64,000 nucleotides of DNA from an uncultured Myxococcales bacterium (GTDB taxonomy: Bacteria; Myxococcota_A; Polyangia; Polyangiales; Polyangiaceae). A model generated the notes under the pieces. The model did not search any database, had not been told where the DNA came from, and saw only the letters and a program-made list of their open reading frames with translations. The translations under genes and the position numbers were made by a program. This document shows, one piece after another, positions 10,289-17,364 of the stretch (position 1 is the stretch's first letter; each line of letters starts with the position of its first letter). The stretch lies in assembly GCA_937949945.1 (NCBI GenBank), contig CALFEQ010000179.1, positions 74,787-138,786 on the forward strand, read 5' to 3'.

Positions 10289-11113
10289 GTGCGTGGGGGG
10301 TCACTCGTGCATGCTTGCCTCGCCGGCGGCGTGACGCTGCTGGCGGGGTGCCTGCTCACGACGTCGCTCGACGGCTTGAGCGGGACGCCTTCGCAGGATG
10401 GCGGATCGTCGGTCGATGCTTCGTCTTCCGACTCCGCCCCGCCGGACACGGTCGACGGTGGGGACGGGGCGGGCGAGGCGCGGGCATTTTGCGCGAGCCA
10501 GAGCCCGCCTCCCGTCTTCTGCGTCGATTTCGACGACGGCCGTCTCGACGAGGTCTTCTCCGGGCTCCGGCGAACCGCAGGGGACGTGAGGATCGATGGC
10601 GCGTCCTTCGTCTCGCCGCCGAGCTCGATGATCAGTGAGCTCGACGTCTCGGACGGGTGCCACTACGCGGACGCGTACCAGGCGCTGCCGGTCGGTCTTC
10701 GCGAGATCCACTACGAGCTCAGCGTCCTCTTCCCGCTACAGAAGAAGGACGTCATCTTTGCGTCGCTCGAGCACGAGGCACCGAACCGAGAGAAGGGCTG
10801 CCACGAGCTCGTCTCGCTCGGCGTCACCGACCAGCTCAACGTCCAGAGGCGTGAAGGAAGCAGCGTCATCGACGACCTTCACGAGCTGACGAAAGCGATT
10901 CCGCTCGGGCGCTGGACGCGGATCGCGATCGACGTCGTCGAGAAGGGAGGCGTGCCCAACGTCTCCGTTCGCGTCGACGGCGAGGTGGCCCTCCCCGAGC
11001 TCGCCCTTCCCGAGTGCGGTCTCGGGGGCAGATCGGGGATCTCCGTCGGCATTTACTGCGCGAGCGGCAAGTACACGGCGCGCTTCGACGACATCAAAGT
11101 CGACGGCAGGTGA
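10289..11113 (+). CDS. Concanavalin-like lipoprotein (divergent family member)
   Basis: The 274-residue protein starts at a GTG with GGAAG 11 bases upstream. It has a signal peptide with lipobox LLAGC, then an Asp/Ser-rich linker. The domain opens with FCVDFDDG and closes with ARFDDIKVDG, the paired beta strands typical of ConA/LamG-type jelly rolls. The motif PLGRWTRIAIDV and VSVRVDGE in between are also typical of that fold. It is divergently arranged to the frameshifted paralogue and more distant in sequence than the three minus-strand copies. A carbohydrate-binding or structural surface role is possible, but no catalytic residues can be assigned. Earlier in-frame starts are unlikely because they overlap the divergent gene. 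Confidence 0.75.
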   Translation: MRGGSLVHACLAGGVTLLAGCLLTTSLDGLSGTPSQDGGSSVDASSSDSAPPDTVDGGDGAGEARAFCASQSPPPVFCVDFDDGRLDEVFSGLRRTAGDVRIDGASFVSPPSSMISELDVSDGCHYADAYQALPVGLREIHYELSVLFPLQKKDVIFASLEHEAPNREKGCHELVSLGVTDQLNVQRREGSSVIDDLHELTKAIPLGRWTRIAIDVVEKGGVPNVSVRVDGEVALPELALPECGLGGRSGISVGIYCASGKYTARFDDIKVDGR

Positions 11114-11338
11114 GGGCGTCGCGCATCGCGCTCCAGCCGAGGACGGAGGACTGGACAGGCTCCAGGCTCCGGGCTCCAGGCTCCAGAGGGGCATCGGGCA
11201 GCCGCGGTGTCTCTCTCGTCGCAGCCGCGTCAGGGCGAGAGATGAAGTGTGCTCGGGCGGGTCGATGGACATGGGGAGGCAGGACGTCGCGTCGCGCATC
11301 GACCAGCTGAGGACTGAGGACTGAGGACTGAGGACTGT
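11114..11338 (+). repeat. Long intergenic repeat element, copy R3
   Basis: Its first 40 bases (GCGTCGCGCATCG..GAGGACGGAGGACT) repeat the right end of the element. The GGCTCCA array (11157-11186), single 22-bp unit, core and four CTGAGGA heptads (11306-11338) follow. The copy therefore looks like a tandem fusion of two elements with the first one mostly lost. It separates two convergent lipoprotein genes. Confidence 0.8.
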
Positions 11339-11381
11339 CTTCGGAGAACGGAGAACCGAGCACTGAAGTCCGAGGGCCGAC

Positions 11382-12176
11382 TCAGTACTGGAGCTCGACG
11401 TCGTCGAACAGAATCTGGTCGCCTCCAGCCTGCGCGCCGAGGAGACCGAAGTCGAGGCGCTTGGCGCGTCCTTTCCCCTCGAGGGGTGGGTTCGTCGTGT
11501 CGTTGTCGCCCAGCTCGAGCGTCACTTGGCGATTCATCGTGTAGGTGAAGAGAAACTGGAGCCATTGGCCGGGAAGGAATCCCACGCTTCGTCTCACCAT
11601 CCCGTCCTCGACGAGGGCGAGGCTCGTGCCGCGCATCTCCACGGACAGCGTGGACCCGTCCGTCGTTTGTACGGTGAGGATCGGTGAGTTGGTTGCACCG
11701 CGCGCCAATACGTTGAGCCAGGCGCTGAAGCGGAGATCGCAGCGTTGCTGGATCGTCTGGCCGAGCCGTGCAAACGAGCTCACCGCCGACGTCTCGAACG
11801 CCAAGCTCCACTCTCCTCCGAGCCCCTCGGGGATGTTGGGGGCCCTATCCAACGACGCTCCGGTGCTCGACTTCGCGACGATCCACTTCGTCTCCGGCTT
11901 CCAATCGGCGCCCTCGAAATCGTCACGGATGACGGCGCAGCTCGACGCGTCGCCGGACGTGTCCGCGTCGGCGAGCGCGTCTCGATCTTCCGTGTCCGAG
12001 CCGCCGTCGGACGAAGGCGCGTCCGCGTCGCCGCCGGCGCCGCCGTCGAGCGGGGAGGCCGGCGGGTCGACGCCGAAGGCGGAACACGCAGCGATGGCGA
12101 TCGGGAGGCTGGCCGCGATCGCGCGTACCCGTGCCCGATGCTCTGCGAGACCCGTCCGGCGACCCTGCGCGATCAC
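11382..12176 (-). CDS. Concanavalin-like lipoprotein, paralogue 2
   Basis: This intact 264-residue protein has a GTG start, a signal peptide ending in lipobox IAIAAC and an Asp/Gly/Ser linker (SSDGGSDTEDRD). A single jelly-roll domain runs from DDFEGADW to FDDVELQY. CDLRFSAWLNV, SVEMRGTSLALVEDG and GQWLQFLFTYT are shared with the frameshifted neighbour, and RLDFGLLG with both minus-strand neighbours. It resembles ConA-like lectin/glucanase folds, but no active-site acids can be recognised, so binding rather than catalysis is more likely. It is part of a tandem family with repeat elements on both sides, pointing to recent duplication. Confidence 0.78.
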   Translation of the reverse strand: MIAQGRRTGLAEHRARVRAIAASLPIAIAACSAFGVDPPASPLDGGAGGDADAPSSDGGSDTEDRDALADADTSGDASSCAVIRDDFEGADWKPETKWIVAKSSTGASLDRAPNIPEGLGGEWSLAFETSAVSSFARLGQTIQQRCDLRFSAWLNVLARGATNSPILTVQTTDGSTLSVEMRGTSLALVEDGMVRRSVGFLPGQWLQFLFTYTMNRQVTLELGDNDTTNPPLEGKGRAKRLDFGLLGAQAGGDQILFDDVELQY

Positions 12177-12190
12177 GCGATCATCGTCGC
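12177..12190. promoter_or_regulatory. Near-palindrome before lipoprotein paralogue 2
   Basis: GCGATCATCGTCGC lies immediately upstream of the GTG start, matching the site before paralogue 1 at 13 of 14 positions. Confidence 0.45.
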
Positions 12191-12196
12191 ATAGAC

Positions 12197-12468
12197 GTGC
12201 GACATCCGCACGCGCCTGCGCTTCGCGCTCGCGCGAGACCTCGGTCCTCAGTCCTCAGTCCTCAGCAAGAGGGGCTGCCCGCCCTTTGCACTCTCAGGCT
12301 CCAGGCTCCGGACTCCGGGCTCCAGAAGGCGTATGGGCAGGCGCTCTGTCTCTCTCGCATCGGGTTGCGTCTGCGAGAGGACGAAGTGTGCTCGAACGTG
12401 TCGAGCGATCCGGGTGGGCGGGACGTCGCGTCGCGCATCGACCCCCAGCTGAGGACCGAGGACCGAGG
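12197..12468 (+). repeat. Long intergenic repeat element, copy R4
   Basis: The left end (CTTCGCGCTCGCGCGAGACC) and three TCCTCAG heptads (12237-12265) are followed by a degenerate GGCTCCA array (12296-12326). A single 22-bp-type unit comes next, then the core with CGAACGTGTCGAGCG shared with R1, and decayed CTGAGGA heptads (12448-12468). It lies between two tandem minus-strand paralogues. Confidence 0.8.
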
Positions 12469-12473
12469 GCTGA

Positions 12474-13256
12474 TCAGTACTCGAGCACGACGTCGTCGAA
12501 GAACACCTCGTCCGTGCCGCTCTCGGCCCCGAGGAGACCGAACTCGAGTCCGGTCGCACGGTCTGCCCCGACGTTCACCTTCTTCTTTTCGAGGTCCAGC
12601 CCGAGTGTGACGTCGCCGCTCGTCGTGTACGTGATCTCGAGGCGACGCCAATCCGCTTCTGGGAGCGGCATCCTCTCCCTCGTCTCCAGGCCTTGGACGA
12701 TGGCGAGCTGGTTGCCCTGCATCTCCACGCGCAACGCGGGTCCGTCCTGCCTCGTGATGGCGACGATCCGTGACTTCAACTTGTCCCCCTTGACGAGCAG
12801 CCACGCTTTGAATCGGAGCGTGCACGCTTGCTCGAGCGGTCGCACGAGCTTCACGTATCCGCCCAGCGTCGCGCTTCCTTGGAAGCGGAGGCTCCATTGG
12901 CCCATTCTTGCGGAGGTCACCTGACCCATCAGGAGAGCTTCGGTCTTCTCCGCTCGCCACTTCGGCTCGGGCGTCCAGTCGGAGGACTCGAAGTCGTCTT
13001 CGACGACGGTGCAGGGCGCTCCGTCCGGAAGCCTCGGCCCATCGGCGGAGCCGTCGCGCCCTTCCTCCTCCGAGCCGCCGTCGGACGGCTGCGTGTCGGC
13101 CGCGGAGTCGGGCGGGAGCTCGGGATCGTCGGGCGAAGCCGGGGAGGAGACGCCGAACGCGGAGCACGCGGCGGCTGCGACGGGGAAGAACGCCGCCAGG
13201 GCTCGCGGCGCCGTTCGCCGCCCCCGAAGACCTACCCAGCCACCAAGCAAGGCCAC
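12474..13256 (-). CDS. Concanavalin-like lipoprotein, paralogue 3
   Basis: The 260-residue protein has a GTG start, twin arginines in the n-region, and lipobox VAAAAC. The Pro/Asp-rich linker includes PSDGGSEEEG. The domain begins CTVVEDDFESSDW and ends FDDVVLEY, with LRVEMQGNQLAIV and RRLEITYTTSGDVTL in the middle. It is the most diverged of the three minus-strand copies and may be the oldest. Function is unknown, as for its neighbours. The stop codon is six bases from the heptads of R4. Confidence 0.78.
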   Translation of the reverse strand: MALLGGWVGLRGRRTAPRALAAFFPVAAAACSAFGVSSPASPDDPELPPDSAADTQPSDGGSEEEGRDGSADGPRLPDGAPCTVVEDDFESSDWTPEPKWRAEKTEALLMGQVTSARMGQWSLRFQGSATLGGYVKLVRPLEQACTLRFKAWLLVKGDKLKSRIVAITRQDGPALRVEMQGNQLAIVQGLETRERMPLPEADWRRLEITYTTSGDVTLGLDLEKKKVNVGADRATGLEFGLLGAESGTDEVFFDDVVLEY

Positions 13257-13270
13257 GCGATCATCGTGGC
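13257..13270. promoter_or_regulatory. Near-palindrome before lipoprotein paralogue 3
   Basis: GCGATCATCGTGGC lies at the same spacing before the GTG as in paralogues 1 and 2. Conservation here, while the flanks have diverged, supports a functional site. Confidence 0.45.
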
Positions 13271-13295
13271 ACGGTCGCGCACGTTCTGCACGGGG

Positions 13296-14102
13296 TCAGG
13301 GCAGATGTGGGCGCCAGCGCGGAACCATTTCGGAGCGGACGACGTCGTACTCGTCCGGGGTGTCGCACTCCATGTAGCGTCGGTCGTCGTCGAAGGTCAC
13401 GACGTCGAGGGCGCGCGCGATCATGATGCGCTGCGTGACGTCCTCGTGCTCGCTGCGGGTCTTGGCGGTGGAGAACTGCATGCACCACGTCGAGGCGGCG
13501 AGCCAGAGGGCGTGGTCTTCCGGCTCGAGCAGGAGCAGACCGGTGGCCTCGCCGAAGCATCGGAGCCCGCGGACGAGCGGCGTCCCGAGCAGGCCCTTGC
13601 CGTGGACGCGCGGGCCCGTCTCGTCGCCGAAGACCATGACCTCCTCGTCCGTCTGGCGGTACTTGCTGCAGACGAGCGTCTTCGAGCGCGGCCCCGGCGC
13701 GGCCGCGAGCTCGCCGATGATCGCCGGGTCGTAGACGACGTCCGCGTCCATCAAGACGACGCGCGAGCGACCGTCGAGGATGCCGTGGCTGCTCGTGAAG
13801 GCGAGGTGCGCCGAGTGACCGCTCCCGGACTGATCGCCGGGGAAGTCGTTCATGATCCACGTCGCCGGGATCTTCTCTATCGCGGCGATGCGCTTGCCGT
13901 ACGTGACGGGGCTGCCGACGATGTAGATCTCGCGCGCCCCGTGCGCGGAGAGCGCGCGGAGGTGCCAGTCGAGGAAGGTCAGGCCGCTCGTGTCGAGCGG
14001 GAGCAGCGGCTTCGGCGTCTCGGCCGCCTCCGGCGCCTTCGAGATGCGCCTGCCCATGCCGGCGGCGAGGATGATCGCCTTGTCGATCGACTTCTTGCTC
14101 AT
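13296..14102 (-). CDS. Nucleotidyltransferase, probable phosphonoalkyl cytidylyltransferase
   Basis: This 268-residue protein is a single-domain NTP transferase. The N-terminal loop ILAAGMGRRI and the TPKPLLPL motif bind the nucleotide. MDADVVY near residue 118 supplies the metal-binding Asp pair. It is the last gene of the phosphonate operon, 25 bases after the CDP-alcohol phosphatidyltransferase. Known PntC/LicC enzymes transfer CMP from CTP to 2-aminoethylphosphonate or phosphocholine, and that role fits this position. The exact substrate is inferred. A second, fused nucleotidyltransferase in the same operon could instead do this step, so one of the two may have another substrate. Confidence 0.78.
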   Translation of the reverse strand: MSKKSIDKAIILAAGMGRRISKAPEAAETPKPLLPLDTSGLTFLDWHLRALSAHGAREIYIVGSPVTYGKRIAAIEKIPATWIMNDFPGDQSGSGHSAHLAFTSSHGILDGRSRVVLMDADVVYDPAIIGELAAAPGPRSKTLVCSKYRQTDEEVMVFGDETGPRVHGKGLLGTPLVRGLRCFGEATGLLLLEPEDHALWLAASTWCMQFSTAKTRSEHEDVTQRIMIARALDVVTFDDDRRYMECDTPDEYDVVRSEMVPRWRPHLP

Positions 14103-14127
14103 CGCGTACGCTCGTCGTTGATGGGGC

Positions 14128-15081
14128 TCATGCAGCGCGAGCGCCCGACGAGCGCTCCGGCGTGGGGTAGTCCCGCAGGACGATGCGGGCGAACACGATC
14201 GTCGAGAGCCACATGACGACCGCGTAACAGAACGCGAAGAGCTGCGACTCGAAGAGCATGCCCGTCAAGAGGCCGATGTGCAGGATGACGAGGCCGTTGT
14301 CGGACGAGACGAACGACAGGAGCGACGCGAAGCGACGGAACTGCGGGTCGCTCGCGCGCGCGCGGATCACCGAAACGGGGTCGCCGTTCTTCGGCCGGAC
14401 CTCGTAGAGGAGGACCTGGAAGCAGTCGAAGTAGATGCCCCACCACCCGAGGAGCGAGCCCTTGCCGCTCTCGATGAGCTCCTTCTTCTGGCGGAGCTCG
14501 TCGAAGACGCCGTCGCGGCCGTCACGCAGGGCGAAGGCGATCTTGCGCTTGTAGAAGTCCCAGGCGTTCGCGGAAAGGCCGCAGAACGCGAGGGTGCAAC
14601 ACGTGACGAGGAGGCCGATCGAGCCGCTCTGGATCCGGTGGTAGATCGCGCAGTTGAGCGTGACGAACGCGATCGTGTCCGCGATCTCGTCGAGGGCACG
14701 TCCGAACGGCGACGACGAGCCCTTTGCCCGCGCGAGGACGCCGTCGAAGCAGTCGAGCACCATCCGCACCTCGCAGAGGACGAACGCCACGACGAGCCAG
14801 ATCCTCGCCTGCGTGTAGGCGACGAGCGCGGCGGCAACGAGGCCGATGACGATGTGCGCGTAGCTGACGTGGTTCGGGGTCAGCCAAGAGATGCGCCCGA
14901 GGACGCGGAGGAGCGCGCGAGAGACGGGGTAGCGGTAGAAGCGGTTCGTGGGATCGACGGTGGACTCGATGATGGAGTCGACGACGACGGTCGGGACGTG
15001 GACGCCGGACACCTCTCCGTCCTGATCGGTCGGCGCACGTTCGACGAGTCGGCTGCTCGGCCCACTCTCGAGCTCTTTCAT
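14128..15081 (-). CDS. CDP-alcohol phosphatidyltransferase family protein
   Basis: The 317-residue integral membrane protein carries the full CDP-alcohol phosphotransferase signature, D113-G114-x2-A-R118-x8-G127-x3-D131-x3-D135, with several hydrophobic helices on both sides. These enzymes displace CMP from a CDP- or CMP-activated head group and move the phospho-alcohol to a lipid hydroxyl. In this operon the natural donor would be CMP-aminoethylphosphonate, giving a phosphonolipid or a modified glycan; this is inference. The ATG is chosen because GGAG lies six bases upstream and it starts after the preceding gene; longer in-frame starts overlap that gene. About 110 residues precede the motif, longer than the usual leader. 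Confidence 0.86.
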   Translation of the reverse strand: MKELESGPSSRLVERAPTDQDGEVSGVHVPTVVVDSIIESTVDPTNRFYRYPVSRALLRVLGRISWLTPNHVSYAHIVIGLVAAALVAYTQARIWLVVAFVLCEVRMVLDCFDGVLARAKGSSSPFGRALDEIADTIAFVTLNCAIYHRIQSGSIGLLVTCCTLAFCGLSANAWDFYKRKIAFALRDGRDGVFDELRQKKELIESGKGSLLGWWGIYFDCFQVLLYEVRPKNGDPVSVIRARASDPQFRRFASLLSFVSSDNGLVILHIGLLTGMLFESQLFAFCYAVVMWLSTIVFARIVLRDYPTPERSSGARAA

Positions 15082-15127
15082 GCGCTCCGTCGACTCGTGC
15101 TCGCGCACGAGGTCGGTGTGCGCTCCG

Positions 15128-16189
15128 TCAGCCGAGGGCGACGCGGAGCGAGGCGACGAGTCGGTCGAGATCGCCGTCCGTGATTTCGCCCATGACCGCG
15201 ATGCGGAAAATGGCTCCATCGAACTTCCCTTGTCCTGCGTAGATCACGAACCCGTCGTTCTTGAGGTGCGCGTGAAGCGCCTCGTAGGTCTTCCCCTCCG
15301 GCAAACGGAACGACGTGAGCGTCGCTCCGTAGACGTCTTCGCTTTCGAGCAAGAGCTGGACGCCGAGCTCCCTCAGCGCCGTGCGCACGCGACGCGACCG
15401 CGCGGTGTAGGTCGCGTGGCGCGCCTTCCACCCGCCCGAGGCCGCGAGCTCGTCGAGCGCGGCGTCGAGCGCGAACGTCACGTGCGTCGGCAGCGTGAAG
15501 GGCGTCGACCCCTTCGCCTGCTCGGCCGCGTGGCGGTAGAGGTCGAGATAGACGCTCGTGGCCCCGCTCGGTCGGGCGAGGGCCGCATCGCGCACGACGA
15601 CGAACGAGACACCGGGCGCGCCGTGCACGCACTTGTTCGCGGTCGCGGCGGCGGCCTCGACGTTCCAGTCGTCCCAGCGGATCTCCTCGCCGGCGAAGCT
15701 CGAGACCGCGTCGACGAGCAGCGGGACGCCCGCCGCCTTGCACATCGTTCCGAGCGCGGCGAGATCGTTGAGGCGGCCCGTCGTGGTCTCGTGGTGCACC
15801 GCGAGCACGTGTCCGAACGCGCCGCTCTCGATGGCCTTCTCGGCGGCGGCGAGGTCCATCGCGCCGGTCCACGGCGACGATACGACCTCGTGCTTCTTGC
15901 CCTGCGCGCGGAGCATCGCGGCCATGCGCTCGCCGTAGACGCCGTTGGCGACCACGAGCGAGCTCTCGCCCGGCGGGATCAGCGAGAGCATGGTCTCGAC
16001 CGCGGCCGTCCCGGAGCCTCCGAGGAGCACCGCCGTGTACCCCTTCGCGCCGTAGACGGCGGCGATCTTCTCGCGCACGCGCCCGACGAGCGCTTTGAAC
16101 TCGGGCTCGCGATGGCACACGTCCTCCGCCGCGAGCGCGGCGCGGACGCGAGCGGTCATCGTGACGGGGCCGGGGTTGAGCAGGATCAT
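15128..16189 (-). CDS. phnW: 2-aminoethylphosphonate-pyruvate transaminase (class V)
   Basis: PhnW-type enzymes interconvert phosphonoacetaldehyde plus alanine with 2-aminoethylphosphonate plus pyruvate. The 353-residue protein has the class V fold: LLNPGPVTMT at the start, GGSGTAAVE, HHETTTGRLN, LLVDAVSSFAGE and ANKCVHGAPG, where Lys186 is the expected PLP lysine. The gene sits directly after phosphonopyruvate decarboxylase with an ATGA overlap. This places it in the biosynthetic direction (AEP formation), not in degradation, since no phosphonatase or C-P lyase gene is nearby. In myxobacteria similar class V proteins can be alanine-glyoxylate transaminases, but the operon makes AEP transaminase far more likely. 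Confidence 0.88.
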   Translation of the reverse strand: MILLNPGPVTMTARVRAALAAEDVCHREPEFKALVGRVREKIAAVYGAKGYTAVLLGGSGTAAVETMLSLIPPGESSLVVANGVYGERMAAMLRAQGKKHEVVSSPWTGAMDLAAAEKAIESGAFGHVLAVHHETTTGRLNDLAALGTMCKAAGVPLLVDAVSSFAGEEIRWDDWNVEAAAATANKCVHGAPGVSFVVVRDAALARPSGATSVYLDLYRHAAEQAKGSTPFTLPTHVTFALDAALDELAASGGWKARHATYTARSRRVRTALRELGVQLLLESEDVYGATLTSFRLPEGKTYEALHAHLKNDGFVIYAGQGKFDGAIFRIAVMGEITDGDLDRLVASLRVALG

Positions 16190-17364
16190 GGTGTCGTCGT
16201 GGCCGAGGTCTTCTGTCCGAGGTGAGCGCGGAGCCGCTGCGCGACCTCACGCGGCGTAATCTTCGGCCGCGGGAGGTCGGCGGGCGCGCCGGGCTTGGTC
16301 TTGACGTGCAAGAAGCGGAGACCGCCCGCCCGATCGCGGAGCGCCTCCTCGAGCTCGTCGGCGCCGTAGATGCGCCGAACCGTCGGGTAGCCGCAAGCGC
16401 GCGCGCACGCGCCGAGGTCGACGGAGTGGGTCACCGTCGACTGCGCGCCGGTGGAGTCGTGGGTCTCGTTGTCGAGCAGCACGTGCACGAGGTTGTCCGG
16501 TCGCTCGTAGCCGATCGTCGCGAGCGCGCCCATGCGCATGAGGAGCGCGCCGTCGCCGTCGAGCACCACGACGCGACGGTCGGGACGCGCCCACGCGAGC
16601 CCGAGCCCGAGCGGCGCGGCGCAGCCCATCGAGCCGACCATGTAGAGCTGGTTCGGACGGTCTTCGCACGCGTAGAGCTCGCGGCCCGTGTAGCCGGTGG
16701 TCGCGAGGACGACGTCCGAGCCGTCCGGCGAGGTCACCTTCTGGACGGCGCGGAGCGCCTCCGTCCGCGTGGGCCTCGCCTCGACGGCGGCGAACGGCGC
16801 GGGAGGCGTGGAGGGCGGAGGCGGAAGCTCGCGCGTCGTCGGCCGCGACGTCAGCTTGTGCGCGGCGACGCTGTCCTTCTTCATGACGAACGCGTACGGC
16901 AGGTCCGTCTTCGTCATGTGCGAGACGGCCTTCTCGATCGCCGCGCCGACCTCGCTCTCCTCCGTCGGGAACCAGGACCAGGCGACGTTCATCGTCTCGA
17001 GCATCTTCGTCGTGATCTGGCCCATGAGCTCGTGCTGCGGCTCGTCCTTCGGGCCGCCGGGCTCACCCCGGAGCGTGACGATGAGCAGGACCGGGATCCG
17101 GAAGATGGCGTTGAGCGAGGTGAGGGGAGAGACGGCGTTGCCGAGCCCCGAGTTCTGCATCATCACGATGGCGCGCCGGCCGCCGAGCTCGGCGCCGGTC
17201 GCGATCGCGACGGCATCGCCCTCGTTCGCCGCCCCGATGTACGCGAGATCGGGCGCGTCGATGACGTAGTTGATGAACGGCTTCACGTACGAGCAGGGGA
17301 CGCCCGTGTAGAGCGAGAAGCCGGCCATCTTGGCCGTCTCGACGAACGAGCGCGCCTCGATCAT
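16186..17364 (-). CDS. aepY: Phosphonopyruvate decarboxylase
   Basis: This TPP enzyme decarboxylates phosphonopyruvate to phosphonoacetaldehyde, pulling the unfavourable PEP mutase reaction forward. The 392-residue protein has GVPCSYVKPFINYV near the N-terminus and the activating glutamate in AANEGDAVAIA. NSGLGNAVSPLTSL is typical of this family. The TPP motif is GDGALLM (about 269) followed by LLDN about 25 residues on. A Pro-rich linker joins the two halves. Start and stop overlap both neighbours by ATGA, so translation is coupled throughout pepM-aepY-phnW. Sulfopyruvate decarboxylase is the close alternative family, excluded here by the adjacent PEP mutase. Confidence 0.92.
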   Translation of the reverse strand: MIEARSFVETAKMAGFSLYTGVPCSYVKPFINYVIDAPDLAYIGAANEGDAVAIATGAELGGRRAIVMMQNSGLGNAVSPLTSLNAIFRIPVLLIVTLRGEPGGPKDEPQHELMGQITTKMLETMNVAWSWFPTEESEVGAAIEKAVSHMTKTDLPYAFVMKKDSVAAHKLTSRPTTRELPPPPSTPPAPFAAVEARPTRTEALRAVQKVTSPDGSDVVLATTGYTGRELYACEDRPNQLYMVGSMGCAAPLGLGLAWARPDRRVVVLDGDGALLMRMGALATIGYERPDNLVHVLLDNETHDSTGAQSTVTHSVDLGACARACGYPTVRRIYGADELEEALRDRAGGLRFLHVKTKPGAPADLPRPKITPREVAQRLRAHLGQKTSATTTP

